Below are positions 23,464 to 30,313 of a stretch of 40,164 nt of DNA, in pieces. Under the pieces are notes generated by a model. The model saw only the letters and a program-made list of their open reading frames with translations, made no database searches and had not been told where the DNA came from. The DNA comes from an uncultured Clostridia bacterium (GTDB lineage: Bacteria > Bacillota > Clostridia > Christensenellales > Borkfalkiaceae). The number at the start of each line of letters is the position of its first letter. Position 1 is the first letter of the stretch. The DNA is taken from the NCBI GenBank assembly GCA_947589565.1, contig CANQBW010000010.1, forward strand, positions 1 to 40,164. Direction: 5' to 3'. A program made the translations under genes and the position numbers.

Positions 23464-24041
23464 AACCCTTCCCGCAGTTTTCGAAAGTATTCTTTCGGAT
23501 CGTCGCAGAGCATTGCGCCGCTCATGACGCAGGCGCCCGCAGCCCCCCTCTCCCTTACTTCATGAATGTTCTCCGCACAGATCCCGCCGATCGCATAGAC
23601 GGGGATTCTTACACTTTTACAAACTTGCTCCAAAAATACGAGCCCCCGCGCGGGGACGCCGCGCTTGCAGTTTGTCTCGAAGATGTGTCCCGCCGTGAGA
23701 TACCCCGCGCCAAGCTCCTCCGCCCGCCTCGCCTCCTCGATGGAATGACAGGAGACGCCGATCGTCTGAAAGCAACTTTTTTCCCTCTCTTCGAGCTTAA
23801 AAAAGTCCGAAAGTGGGAGATGTATCGCGTTTTTGCCCAATTCGAGGGCAATTTCGACAAAGGTATGCGGGACGATGGGAAGTCCCTCGAGCCCCTTACA
23901 AAGGGCAAGATATTGCTCTTCGTCAAGCTCCTTTTCCCGCAATATAATACTGTCTACTCCCGCGGATGCGATTTTTTCGAGCCGTTCGCGAAAATCCTCT
24001 TTGACGAGGGCGCGGTTTGTGACGCAGAGGAGTTTAAACAT
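23460..24041 (-). CDS. tenI: TenI-like thiazole tautomerase (ThiE paralogue)
   Basis: A 193-residue TIM-barrel protein related to ThiE. TAGHIFETNCKRGVPARG corresponds to the B. subtilis TenI segment that carries the catalytic histidine (GHxFET). It lacks the diphosphate-binding pattern of ThiE. TenI converts the ThiG product to the aromatic carboxy-thiazole tautomer used by ThiE. The ATG overlaps the thiH stop by 8 bases, and its stop overlaps thiE by 4. Position between thiazole synthesis genes and thiE supports the assignment. A second, divergent ThiE is the alternative. Confidence 0.85.
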   Translation of the reverse strand: MFKLLCVTNRALVKEDFRERLEKIASAGVDSIILREKELDEEQYLALCKGLEGLPIVPHTFVEIALELGKNAIHLPLSDFFKLEEREKSCFQTIGVSCHSIEEARRAEELGAGYLTAGHIFETNCKRGVPARGLVFLEQVCKSVRIPVYAIGGICAENIHEVRERGAAGACVMSGAMLCDDPKEYFRKLREGL

Positions 24042-25284
24042 ACAGGTAGTCGTTTAAAACGGGCTGCAAGCCCTCCTCCTCGATGTCCCGATACATATTT
24101 TCGAGGCTCCTGCCGTCCGAAATTTCGAACTGTTCGTCCCCCTCTTTTCCGGAACTCTCCCCCTTGTACTTCTTCTCGTGGTCGCCGACGCCCGTCGAGA
24201 CGCCCGCGGAAATCTTGGTCGCCGCAATTTTGACCGCCCCATTGCGAAAGTTTGCGCTCTCGCGGGAGGAAACGGTGATCCCGACGTAGGGCAAAAAGAT
24301 GCGGTAGGCGCACAAAATCTGTAGAAGCTGCCTCTCATGCACGTCGAGCGGGCTGATCTTGTCGTTGTTGATGATGGGACGAAGTCTCGGACAGGACAGC
24401 GAAAACTCCGCATGGGGGTATTTTCTCTGCAAAAAGTAGACATGGAGCGCACTTGCGAGGGCGTCCTTGCGGAAATCGGCAAGTCCCAAGAGCGCCGAAA
24501 AGGCGACTCCCCGCATTCCCGCCATGAGCGCACGCTCCTGCGCGTCGAAGCGGTACGGAAAGACCCGCTTGTGCCCCAAAAGGTGCATCTTCTCGTACTT
24601 TTCCAAATCGTAAGTCTCCTGAAAGACGGTCACATAGTCGGCGCCGCACTCATGCAGGTAGCGGTATTCGTCCGTGTTGACGGGATAAATTTCGAGCCCC
24701 ACCATGCGGAAGTACTTCCGCGCCGTCTTGCAGGCCTCGCCGATGTAGGAAATGTCGCTCATCGAGCGGCTCTCCCCCGTGAGGAGAAGAATTTCCTCCA
24801 TGCCCGAGTCTGCAATGACTTTCATCTCCCGCTCGGCTTCCTCGGGAGAGAGCTTGAGCCGCTTGATATCATTGTAGCAGTTGAAACCGCAATAAATGCA
24901 ATAATTTTCGCAATAATTTGCAAGGTAGAGCGGCGTAAAGAGGTAGACGTTGTTGCCGAAATGCTTGCCCGTCTCCTCTCTCGCCCGCTGCGCCATCTCC
25001 TCGAGCAGAGGCCCCGCGGCGGGAGAGAGCAGTGCCTGAAATTCCTCGATCCCGCAGCGCTCCTTTTCGAGCGCACGCCTGACGTCCTTGACCGTATAGC
25101 GGGAAGGATCGTAGGCCTTCATCGCGGACAGGACCTTCTCCCGCACGTCCGAGGAGATGACTTCCATCTCCGGAAAGTAGGACATGGGGTCGGATCTTGC
25201 GGCGGGATCCGTCTCGAGACGATGTTTTTTTTCGAGCGCTTCTTTGGAAAGACGCTTGGAATCGACGAAAAATTGATTTTCCAT
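24034..25284 (-). CDS. thiH: 2-iminoacetate synthase
   Basis: A 416-residue radical SAM enzyme that cleaves tyrosine to 2-iminoacetate (dehydroglycine) for thiazole formation by ThiG. The cluster motif is CENYCIYCGF (CxxxCxxC). LLTGESRSMSDISYI and SLSCPRLRPI are typical of the family, and the C-terminal BATS-like region is complete. Using ThiH rather than the oxygen-dependent ThiO fits an anaerobic host. ATG 25282-25284 follows GGGAGTGAT, 4 bases after the thiG stop. Confidence 0.96.
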   Translation of the reverse strand: MENQFFVDSKRLSKEALEKKHRLETDPAARSDPMSYFPEMEVISSDVREKVLSAMKAYDPSRYTVKDVRRALEKERCGIEEFQALLSPAAGPLLEEMAQRAREETGKHFGNNVYLFTPLYLANYCENYCIYCGFNCYNDIKRLKLSPEEAEREMKVIADSGMEEILLLTGESRSMSDISYIGEACKTARKYFRMVGLEIYPVNTDEYRYLHECGADYVTVFQETYDLEKYEKMHLLGHKRVFPYRFDAQERALMAGMRGVAFSALLGLADFRKDALASALHVYFLQRKYPHAEFSLSCPRLRPIINNDKISPLDVHERQLLQILCAYRIFLPYVGITVSSRESANFRNGAVKIAATKISAGVSTGVGDHEKKYKGESSGKEGDEQFEISDGRSLENMYRDIEEEGLQPVLNDYLYV

Positions 25285-25288
25285 AGGA

Positions 25289-26053
25289 TCACTCCCGCAG
25301 AAATCCCGTCAGCGGGTCGGATGCGGACGCGCCGCGGGAGAGCACTCTGCCGAGTCCCGAAAGATACGCCTTTCTGCCCGCCTCGATCGCCTGACGGAAG
25401 GCGGACGCCATCATGGGAAGGTCCCCTGCCGTCGCCAGCGCGGTGTTCGCCATGATCGCGGCAGCCCCCATCTCCATCGCCTCGCACGCCTGCGAAGGCC
25501 TTCCGATCCCCGCGTCCACGATGACGGGAAGATCGATCTCATCGATAAGAATTTGAATAAATTCGCGCGTCGCAAGCCCCTTGTTGGAGCCGATGGGAGC
25601 GGCGAGCGGCATGACCGCGGCAGCCCCCGCATTCACGAGGTCCCGCGCGACGTTGAGGTCGGGATACATATAGGGAAGGACGACAAACCCCTCTTTCGCG
25701 AGAATTTCGGTCGCCCGAATCGTCTCAAAGTTGTCTGGAAGCAGATACTTGGAGTCCCGCATGATCTCGATCTTGACAAACTCCCCGCAGCCGATCTCCC
25801 GCGCGAGCCGCGCAATGCGGACCGCCTCCTCGGCGTTGCGTGCGCCGCTCGTATTTGGAAGGAGGGTCACGCCCTTGGGGATATAGTCGAGAATGTTCTC
25901 ATGCTCCTTGGTGTTCGCCCTGCGCACTGCAAGGGTGACCATCTGTGCGCCGCCGTCCTTGACGGCCGCCTCGATCAGATGAAGGGAATACTTCCCCGAG
26001 CCGAGAATGAATCTCGACGAAAAACTGTGTCCCCCCAAAATCAATTCATCCAT
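25289..26053 (-). CDS. thiG: Thiazole synthase
   Basis: A 254-residue TIM barrel that condenses 1-deoxy-xylulose-5-phosphate, ThiS thiocarboxylate and 2-iminoacetate into thiazole phosphate. The Schiff-base lysine lies in FVKIEIMRD. Phosphate-binding segments [11 protein letters not shown] and [11 protein letters not shown] are intact, and the length is normal. ATG 26051-26053 has GGAGG eight bases upstream. A 23-base gap separates it from thiF, the largest gap within the operon. Confidence 0.97.
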   Translation of the reverse strand: MDELILGGHSFSSRFILGSGKYSLHLIEAAVKDGGAQMVTLAVRRANTKEHENILDYIPKGVTLLPNTSGARNAEEAVRIARLAREIGCGEFVKIEIMRDSKYLLPDNFETIRATEILAKEGFVVLPYMYPDLNVARDLVNAGAAAVMPLAAPIGSNKGLATREFIQILIDEIDLPVIVDAGIGRPSQACEAMEMGAAAIMANTALATAGDLPMMASAFRQAIEAGRKAYLSGLGRVLSRGASASDPLTGFLRE

Positions 26054-26076
26054 TTAAAACCTCCGAATGGGTCTCT

Positions 26077-26853
26077 TTATTCCCCATATTCCTCTCTGTG
26101 CTCTTTGAGGGAAAAGCCTTCTTTCCCGCAGACGGGACAGTCGGGGTCGGCTTTTTCAAAGGAAGCCGTACTGCTCCTCATTGAGAGAAGATCGATGCGG
26201 AAAACCCTTCCCGTCAAGAGCTCCCCTGCTCCCACAAGATATTTGATCGCCTCTGCCGCCTGCAGGCAGCCGATCACGCCGACGGCGGCGCCCAGCACTC
26301 CCGCCGTCTTGCAGAGAGGATATTCTCCCTTTTGAGGAACGTTCCCCAACATGCAGCGAAGGCAGGGACCCCGCCCCGGGGCATAGGTCATGACCTGTCC
26401 CGAAAAGCGCACCACGCCCGCATGGCAGAAAGGCTTTCTCGCAAGAACGCAGGCGTCGTTGATCAGAAATTTGCTCCCGAAGGAGTCCACGCAGTCGAGA
26501 ATAAAGTCATATTCTTCGATCATTTTCGAAATATTCTCCGTCGTCAGACGGAAGGGATAAGCATTGACGTGAATCTCGGGATTGAGCTTTAAAATGCTCT
26601 CTTTTGCGGAGAGTGCCTTATTCTTTCCGAGACGCTCCGTGTCATGAATGATCTGCCGCTGCAAATTGGCAAGTTCGACCTCGTCGGGGTCGGCGATCCC
26701 GAGCGTTCCCACGCCCGCCGCGGCAAGATAGAGGGCGGCGGCGGACCCGAGTCCCCCCGCACCGACAAGCAGAACTTTCGAGGAGAGGAGCTTTTTCTGC
26801 CCCTCCTCGCCGATCTCCTTTAAGACATAGTGCCTTGCAAAGCGTTCTTCCAT
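26077..26853 (-). CDS. thiF: ThiS adenylyltransferase (HesA/MoeB/ThiF family)
   Basis: A 258-residue E1-like enzyme that adenylates the ThiS C-terminus. It has a nucleotide loop GAGGLGSAAALYLAAAG, DPDEVELANLQRQIIH, a CLRC...CPVCG zinc site, and PLCKTAGVLG with the cysteine corresponding to that used for persulfide transfer in E. coli ThiF. The start is ATG 26851-26853, sharing one base with the thiS stop (TGATG), with GGAGG upstream; a TTG three bases earlier is possible. MoeB remains an alternative by sequence alone, but the operon settles it. Confidence 0.93.
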   Translation of the reverse strand: MEERFARHYVLKEIGEEGQKKLLSSKVLLVGAGGLGSAAALYLAAAGVGTLGIADPDEVELANLQRQIIHDTERLGKNKALSAKESILKLNPEIHVNAYPFRLTTENISKMIEEYDFILDCVDSFGSKFLINDACVLARKPFCHAGVVRFSGQVMTYAPGRGPCLRCMLGNVPQKGEYPLCKTAGVLGAAVGVIGCLQAAEAIKYLVGAGELLTGRVFRIDLLSMRSSTASFEKADPDCPVCGKEGFSLKEHREEYGE

Positions 26854-27047
26854 CAACCGCCTCCGACGAAGCTGACGATCTCGACGACGTCCCCCTCCGA
26901 GAAGCGAAAATCATCATAACTGCTCTTTGGAAGAATACTGCCATTGACCTCTACCGCGATGAGAGAGACGGAAAAATGATGTTCCTTGAGATAGTCGGTA
27001 AGTTTCTTCCCTTCGAGCGGAAGAAGTTCTCCGTTGATTTTTACCAT
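26853..27047 (-). CDS. thiS: Sulfur carrier protein ThiS
   Basis: A 64-residue ubiquitin-fold protein ending in the required Gly-Gly (SFVGGG). The C-terminal carboxylate is adenylated by ThiF and converted to the thiocarboxylate that donates sulfur to ThiG. The family pattern MVKINGE, LTDYLKEH, VAVEVNG-like strands and EGDVVEIVSFVGGG is clear. ATG 27045-27047 has GGAG seven bases upstream, right after the riboswitch terminator's U-tract. It is the first gene of the thiamin operon. Confidence 0.95.
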   Translation of the reverse strand: MVKINGELLPLEGKKLTDYLKEHHFSVSLIAVEVNGSILPKSSYDDFRFSEGDVVEIVSFVGGG

Positions 27048-27058
27048 GATTTACTCCG

Positions 27059-27088
27059 AAAAAGAAAGGCGGGAACATTCATCCCGCC
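27059..27088 (-). terminator. Riboswitch-controlled terminator before thiS
   Basis: On the minus strand, GGCGGGA (27088-27082), a 7-base loop and TCCCGCC (27074-27068) are followed by TTTCTTTTT. It is the only complete terminator in the leader. Its 5' arm recurs in each upstream repeat unit without the 3' arm. Confidence 0.85.
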
Positions 27089-27164
27089 GAAAAGTTTACC
27101 ATATTTCCTTACGTTGGGATCAAGGTGAAGAGAGTCGAAGAGTCACTTCCTCTCAGCCTGTTAT
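27083..27164 (-). repeat. 82-bp riboswitch-derived repeat, unit closest to thiS
   Basis: Identical over all 82 bases to 27165-27246. On the minus strand it contains GGCTGAGAGGAAG and CCAACGTAAGGAAAT, both TPP-aptamer core segments. It lacks the TTTGGATAAT stretch of the full copy and ends with half of the terminator stem (GGCGGGA), completed only in this last unit. Confidence 0.85.
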
Positions 27165-27246
27165 CCCGCCGAAAAGTTTACCATATTTCCTTACGTTGGG
27201 ATCAAGGTGAAGAGAGTCGAAGAGTCACTTCCTCTCAGCCTGTTAT
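27165..27246 (-). repeat. 82-bp riboswitch-derived repeat, middle unit
   Basis: A perfect duplicate of the next unit. Its first 37 plus-strand bases are also shared with the full riboswitch unit that begins at 27247. It carries a partial aptamer and an orphan 5' terminator arm. Confidence 0.85.
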
Positions 27247-27263
27247 CCCGCCGAAAAGTTTAC

Positions 27264-27349
27264 CATATTTCCTTACGTTGGGATTATCCAAATCAAGTTA
27301 TGGGTCGAAGGTACACCTTCCTCTCAGCCTGTCTGCAAGCTCCCCTGTA
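27264..27349 (-). promoter_or_regulatory. TPP riboswitch (THI element) aptamer
   Basis: On the minus strand the order GGGGAGC, GGCTGAGAGGAAGG, CGACCC, AACTTGATTTGGATAAT, CCCAACGTAAGGAAAT matches the TPP aptamer consensus (CTGAGA; ACCTGATCTGGATAATGCCAGCGTAGGGA) with several substitutions. Its position ahead of the thiamin operon confirms the identity. TPP binding should favour the terminator at 27059-27088. The P1 helix looks weak by eye. Confidence 0.9.
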
Positions 27350-27360
27350 TTTTCATCTGT

Positions 27361-27389
27361 ATTATAGCAGACCGAAATCGAAAAAGCAA
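27361..27389 (-). promoter_or_regulatory. Promoter of the thiamin operon
   Basis: TTGCTT (27389-27384), a 17-base spacer ending in TGC, and TATAAT (27366-27361) lie on the minus strand. The aptamer begins about 12 bases after the -10. Confidence 0.85.
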
Positions 27390-27433
27390 GTGTTTTAAAC
27401 GCATTTTTGATGGAGAAAACCCGGCAAAAACGC

Positions 27434-27462
27434 TTGCAATCTTTCCCGAAAAAAGTTATAAT
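27434..27462 (+). promoter_or_regulatory. Promoter of tRNA-Ala
   Basis: TTGCAA (27434-27439), 17 bases, TATAAT (27457-27462). It diverges from the thiamin promoter. Confidence 0.88.
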
Positions 27463-27473
27463 AGAAAGGCCAT

Positions 27474-27549
27474 GGGGATATAGCTCAGTTGGTAGAGCGC
27501 TGCGTTCGCAACGCAGAGGTCACGTGTTCGAGTCACGCTATCTCCACCA
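27474..27549 (+). tRNA. tRNA-Ala (anticodon CGC)
   Basis: A 76-base cloverleaf with encoded CCA. The acceptor GGGGATA pairs with TATCTCC and contains the G3-U70 wobble that identifies alanine tRNAs. The anticodon loop is TTCGCAA, with CGC at 27507-27509, reading GCG. Confidence 0.95.
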
Positions 27550-27559
27550 AATCAAAATA

Positions 27560-27611
27560 ATCCGAACTCAACAAGGGTAATCGTAACCCGCGATTGGTTC
27601 GGATTTGTTTT
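27560..27611 (+). terminator. Probable terminator after tRNA-Ala
   Basis: ATCCGAAC (27560-27567) pairs with GTTCGGAT (27597-27604) around an inner GGGT/ACCC hairpin, followed by TTGTTTTG. A second hairpin, GCCGAGGG with CCCTCGGC (27645-27666), lies downstream before a short T-rich stretch. Confidence 0.65.
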
Positions 27612-27707
27612 GTATTTCGGAAATGAAAACGCATAAGCCAAGCTGCCGAGGGATTCTCCCCTCGGCGGTTCTTTATAATGAAATCTTTGGGGCGATACCT
27701 GCCTTGC

Positions 27708-27736
27708 TTGATTTTCGTATGGGTTTATGGTATAAT
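27708..27736 (+). promoter_or_regulatory. Promoter of the three-gene accessory cluster; predicts a leaderless transcript
   Basis: TTGATT (27708-27713), 17 bases ending in TGG, TATAAT (27731-27736), then GAAAAT and the ATG at 27743. Confidence 0.85.
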
Positions 27737-27742
27737 GAAAAT

Positions 27743-28135
27743 ATGCCATACAAGATTTATGATGAAAACCTTCCGCATGATCGCTATGAGGTTGGGGAAG
27801 TTTTACAAAATTCAGACGGAACGAAGATCGTTTTGGAAGGTCTTTCGCATATTGTGACCGTCAGCTTCGGTTTTGTAGAAGCGCTTTGCGTTTATGACGA
27901 AGGCAGAAGAATCGAATCTTATCATCAAATTCCCGAAATTCAAGCCTATCGGAAGGCAGACTTCGAGGGAAATCCTCTCTATATTGTAGAGAGTTCGGAA
28001 TTTATGAATTGGCATATGAAAGAAAGTTGCGGCTTTGCGTTTGATGACCTTCACTTTGCGATCATCACAGAGAACGATTTTCTTGACATTGCCGCGCCAT
28101 TCCCGCCGAAAATCGACATCAAAGAAAAAATATAA
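27743..28135 (+). CDS. Hypothetical protein, first gene of an AT-rich accessory trio
   Basis: A 130-residue soluble protein. The pattern FVEALCVYDEGRRIESYH, NPLYIVESSEFMNWHMKES and HFAIITENDFLDIAAPFPP resembles a family of small proteins often found in polymorphic-toxin immunity loci (VENSEFLxWFxxxS type). This is recalled similarity, not verified. The ATG at 27743 sits six bases after a perfect -10 and lacks a Shine-Dalgarno; a longer upstream reading runs through the promoter. Codon use is visibly richer in A/T than the thiamin operon. The next gene begins 11 bases after its stop. Confidence 0.7.
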   Translation: MPYKIYDENLPHDRYEVGEVLQNSDGTKIVLEGLSHIVTVSFGFVEALCVYDEGRRIESYHQIPEIQAYRKADFEGNPLYIVESSEFMNWHMKESCGFAFDDLHFAIITENDFLDIAAPFPPKIDIKEKI

Positions 28136-28146
28136 GGGTCAAAACG

Positions 28147-28536
28147 ATGAAATATAATTCTGACGGGCGACCTGTCATGGACGGAATGAATTTTCTTACG
28201 AAGGTTTCCTTTCACGATGCAAAACTTGCCGACGTGCGTTGCGATGAAATATATGGGAAAGAGTGCCTTTCGCTCCTTGTCAATTTTAAGACTGCGTTAG
28301 CCCCGCCCGCGGGCGGAAATTTCTATGAAATCTCGTTTTTGGACGGAAAATTGATCCAAAAGCCAAAGCGAATGAAAGACTGTTATATCCTCTCTCTCGA
28401 CTGCTTTCCCGCAGAGCAATTTATGCGCACCCGAATCGAATTGGAGTATTTTGTGGGCAGCGAAGCGCACCATGATGTTTTGGAAATCGAATTTTCCGAC
28501 ATTAAAGTTTTCAAAGCAAAATACAATAGAGGTTGA
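28147..28536 (+). CDS. Hypothetical protein, second gene of the AT-rich trio
   Basis: A 129-residue soluble, beta-rich protein. The N-terminal FLTKVSFHDAKLADVRCD followed by alternating strands (CLSLLVNFKTA, FYEISFLDGKLI, CYILSLDCF, RTRIELEYFVG, VLEIEFSDIKVFKA) resembles small FHDxxI proteins found in immunity-type loci. The resemblance is weak and no function is assigned. ATG 28147 has AAGGG upstream. Its stop is 5 bases before the third gene's start. It is AT-rich like its neighbours, suggesting shared acquisition. Confidence 0.7.
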   Translation: MKYNSDGRPVMDGMNFLTKVSFHDAKLADVRCDEIYGKECLSLLVNFKTALAPPAGGNFYEISFLDGKLIQKPKRMKDCYILSLDCFPAEQFMRTRIELEYFVGSEAHHDVLEIEFSDIKVFKAKYNRG

Positions 28537-28541
28537 CGAGT

Positions 28542-29447
28542 ATGAACTATAAAATAAACGGTAGTGCATATGAAATTGTGATAGACGAGCCCGCCTCACG
28601 CTTTTTTATCATAGGCGGCTCGGTGTGGGTGTACGATGTGAATACAAACAAAAAGATTGCAAGACTTAACGATATTGGCTATCCCACCTATGTATATGTC
28701 TCCCACAAAAACAATGTGGTTTTAGTTCAGTCAACCGACGGCAGGTTTGCCTTTTATGCTGCGAACAGTCTCGCCTTTCTCGGTAAGCTGAAAATAAGGG
28801 GCTCTCAGAACACCGACGAGGACTTCTACTACGACGAAACGGAAAATACCGTTTACGGAATATATATTTGCGGACGAAGCGACGGCGGTGTGGGATATGG
28901 TCTTGCAGAAATCTATCCAAACAAGTTGCAATATTCCGCGATTGATCTCCCGCAGTTAGAGCCGGAACGAGAAAAGCAACAGAATGAAAAACCGTACACG
29001 CGTTATGTGTTTCACAAGCATACGAAGGACGGGTATTATATGATTCGCAACTTTAACAATGTGGGCACAGCGGCAACCGGCTCTCCGCGTATTTACGAGA
29101 GTTGCTACGGACGGTTCGCAAAAGAGGGGAAAACTCTCGTTTTGAAGGAAAAACTTTTCACGACGGACGAGAGAATTTTAGGAAAGTTAGATGTTACCGA
29201 ACGGGCGGATTCTCTAAAAATTTCCGAATTTTGCAAAACGTTTCGTGGGCGAGGGGAGTATTTGATCCGTATACGAAAGAGTGAGGAAGGGTTGTTTGTG
29301 ATAACCAGTGAGGCGGTGTATCGCCTTTTCCCCAACGGAAGATTTGCGGAGATCTGCCGCGAGCAATATATGTCGGACTACGCGGAGTTCGGCGGCAGAA
29401 GATATATTTGCACATGGAAATACTGCCTTGTTCAAGATATGGCATAA
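28542..29447 (+). CDS. Hypothetical beta-propeller-like protein, third gene of the AT-rich trio
   Basis: A 301-residue soluble protein built of repeated beta strands (SVWVYDVNTNKKIARLN, VYVSHKNNVVLVQSTDGRFA, LFTTDERILGKLDV, GLFVITSEAVYRLFPNGRFA). They suggest WD40- or PQQ-like blades, though no canonical repeat motif is clear. There is no signal peptide. ATG 28542 follows GAGGTT; a TTG nine bases upstream overlaps the previous stop. It ends the operon, and a terminator-like hairpin follows. Function unknown. Confidence 0.7.
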   Translation: MNYKINGSAYEIVIDEPASRFFIIGGSVWVYDVNTNKKIARLNDIGYPTYVYVSHKNNVVLVQSTDGRFAFYAANSLAFLGKLKIRGSQNTDEDFYYDETENTVYGIYICGRSDGGVGYGLAEIYPNKLQYSAIDLPQLEPEREKQQNEKPYTRYVFHKHTKDGYYMIRNFNNVGTAATGSPRIYESCYGRFAKEGKTLVLKEKLFTTDERILGKLDVTERADSLKISEFCKTFRGRGEYLIRIRKSEEGLFVITSEAVYRLFPNGRFAEICREQYMSDYAEFGGRRYICTWKYCLVQDMA

Positions 29448-29468
29448 TAAAGATACATAGCAAAAAAC

Positions 29469-29508
29469 CGCCGACGGAGCGTTAGCTTCTTCGGCGATCG
29501 CTTTTTTT
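29469..29508 (+). terminator. Terminator-like hairpin after the accessory trio
   Basis: CGCCGA (29469-29474) pairs with TCGGCG (29491-29496). Seven T follow after a five-base gap (29502-29508). Confidence 0.6.
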
Positions 29509-29535
29509 GATCGATCGGGTGAGTAAAAATATTTT
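29507..29535 (+). promoter_or_regulatory. Possible promoter of the small lipoprotein gene
   Basis: TTGATC (29507-29512), 17 bases and TATTTT (29530-29535) lie 32 bases before the ATG. The -10 is imperfect. Confidence 0.5.
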
Positions 29536-29567
29536 CCGGTGCGTTCTATTGGTAGGAGGAAAATTTT

Positions 29568-30068
29568 ATGAAGAAAATTTCGAAGATTTTAGGCCTTCTG
29601 CTCTTGGCGTGCAGTTTTGTGACGATGTTTTCCGCTTGCGGAGAAGATAATGCTTTCGAAGAAGATGAAAAAGACATTGTCTGCGACGGCGGGCCCCATT
29701 TGCTCGGTCGCGTTTGGCTGAGTGCGACGGAGACGAAAGAGATCAAGGACGCATACTTGAAGATAGATCCCAACCGCAACGAAAATGACATCACTCTTCG
29801 GTGTTACGGCTCCTTTGACGGCGTCTACGTGCTCTTTGTAGACGATTCAAACGCGCTCTATTCCGATCTCATCTGCAAAGAAAATGTCTCGGGCGTGGAA
29901 TTTATCTATTCGGACAGCCAACAACTGACCGTCTACGCCGAAGGCGAGTTCTATTCTCTTTCCGAATCCTTCGAAAAAGGGCTTCTCACCCACGAGGAAC
30001 TCCTTGAAGTCCAAAACAACTATTTGACCGATCACCAATTTCTCTATTCAACGGAATCGGGAAAATAA
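29568..30068 (+). CDS. Small surface lipoprotein, unknown function
   Basis: A 166-residue lipoprotein. The signal peptide (KKISKILGLLLLACSFVTMF) ends in lipobox FSAC with Cys24, followed by an acidic linker. The C-terminal ~110 residues (GSFDGVYVLFVDDSNALYSD, GVEFIYSDSQQLTVYAEGEF, YSLSESFEKGLLTHEELLEV) match a domain I recall from many small Firmicutes lipoproteins, but it has no named function known to me. ATG 29568 has AGGAGG eight bases upstream. It is monocistronic, with tRNA-Val next. Confidence 0.8.
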   Translation: MKKISKILGLLLLACSFVTMFSACGEDNAFEEDEKDIVCDGGPHLLGRVWLSATETKEIKDAYLKIDPNRNENDITLRCYGSFDGVYVLFVDDSNALYSDLICKENVSGVEFIYSDSQQLTVYAEGEFYSLSESFEKGLLTHEELLEVQNNYLTDHQFLYSTESGK

Positions 30069-30123
30069 CATGCGTCATCTTAACAGTGGGTTAAAGTAAT
30101 CAAGAAAAACTTTTCAAAAACGG

Positions 30124-30152
30124 TTGACAGAAAACAAAAAAGCGTGTAAACT
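30124..30152 (+). promoter_or_regulatory. Promoter of tRNA-Val
   Basis: A perfect TTGACA (30124-30129), 17 bases, TAAACT (30147-30152). Confidence 0.85.
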
Positions 30153-30162
30153 AAGAGTGTTC

Positions 30163-30239
30163 GGGGGCATAGCTCAGTTGGTTAGAGCGCACGCTTCACA
30201 TGCGTGAGGTCACAGGTTCGAGCCCCGTTGTCCCCACCA
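30163..30239 (+). tRNA. tRNA-Val (anticodon CAC)
   Basis: A 77-base cloverleaf with encoded CCA. The acceptor GGGGGCA pairs with TGTCCCC (one G-U). The anticodon stem CACGC/GCGTG closes loop TTCACAT with CAC at 30197-30199, reading GTG. Confidence 0.95.
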
Positions 30240-30264
30240 CGCCGCAATCAAGCGGGAATCGAAG

Positions 30265-30295
30265 ACGCCGACAGCCTCAAGCCGTCGGTGTTTTT
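30265..30295 (+). terminator. Terminator between tRNA-Val and the bile salt hydrolase gene
   Basis: CCGAC (30268-30272) pairs with GTCGG (30284-30288), with outer partial pairing, and TTTTT follows at 30291-30295. It ends 18 bases before the next ATG, so that gene relies on readthrough or an unseen promoter. Confidence 0.7.
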
Positions 30296-30313
30296 CACAA
30301 TAAGGAGCATTTT

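Noticed and set aside
27083..27349. CRISPR-like array
   Set aside because: Units are contiguous 82-mers with no unique spacers and clear TPP-aptamer motifs.
27264..27349. T-box leader
   Set aside because: No specifier-loop/antiterminator T-box sequence is present; CTGAGA and GGATAAT identify a TPP element.
27125..27398. Short repeated plus-strand peptides in the thiamin leader
   Set aside because: They arise only because the 82-bp riboswitch-derived unit is duplicated; the strand that matters is the minus-strand leader.
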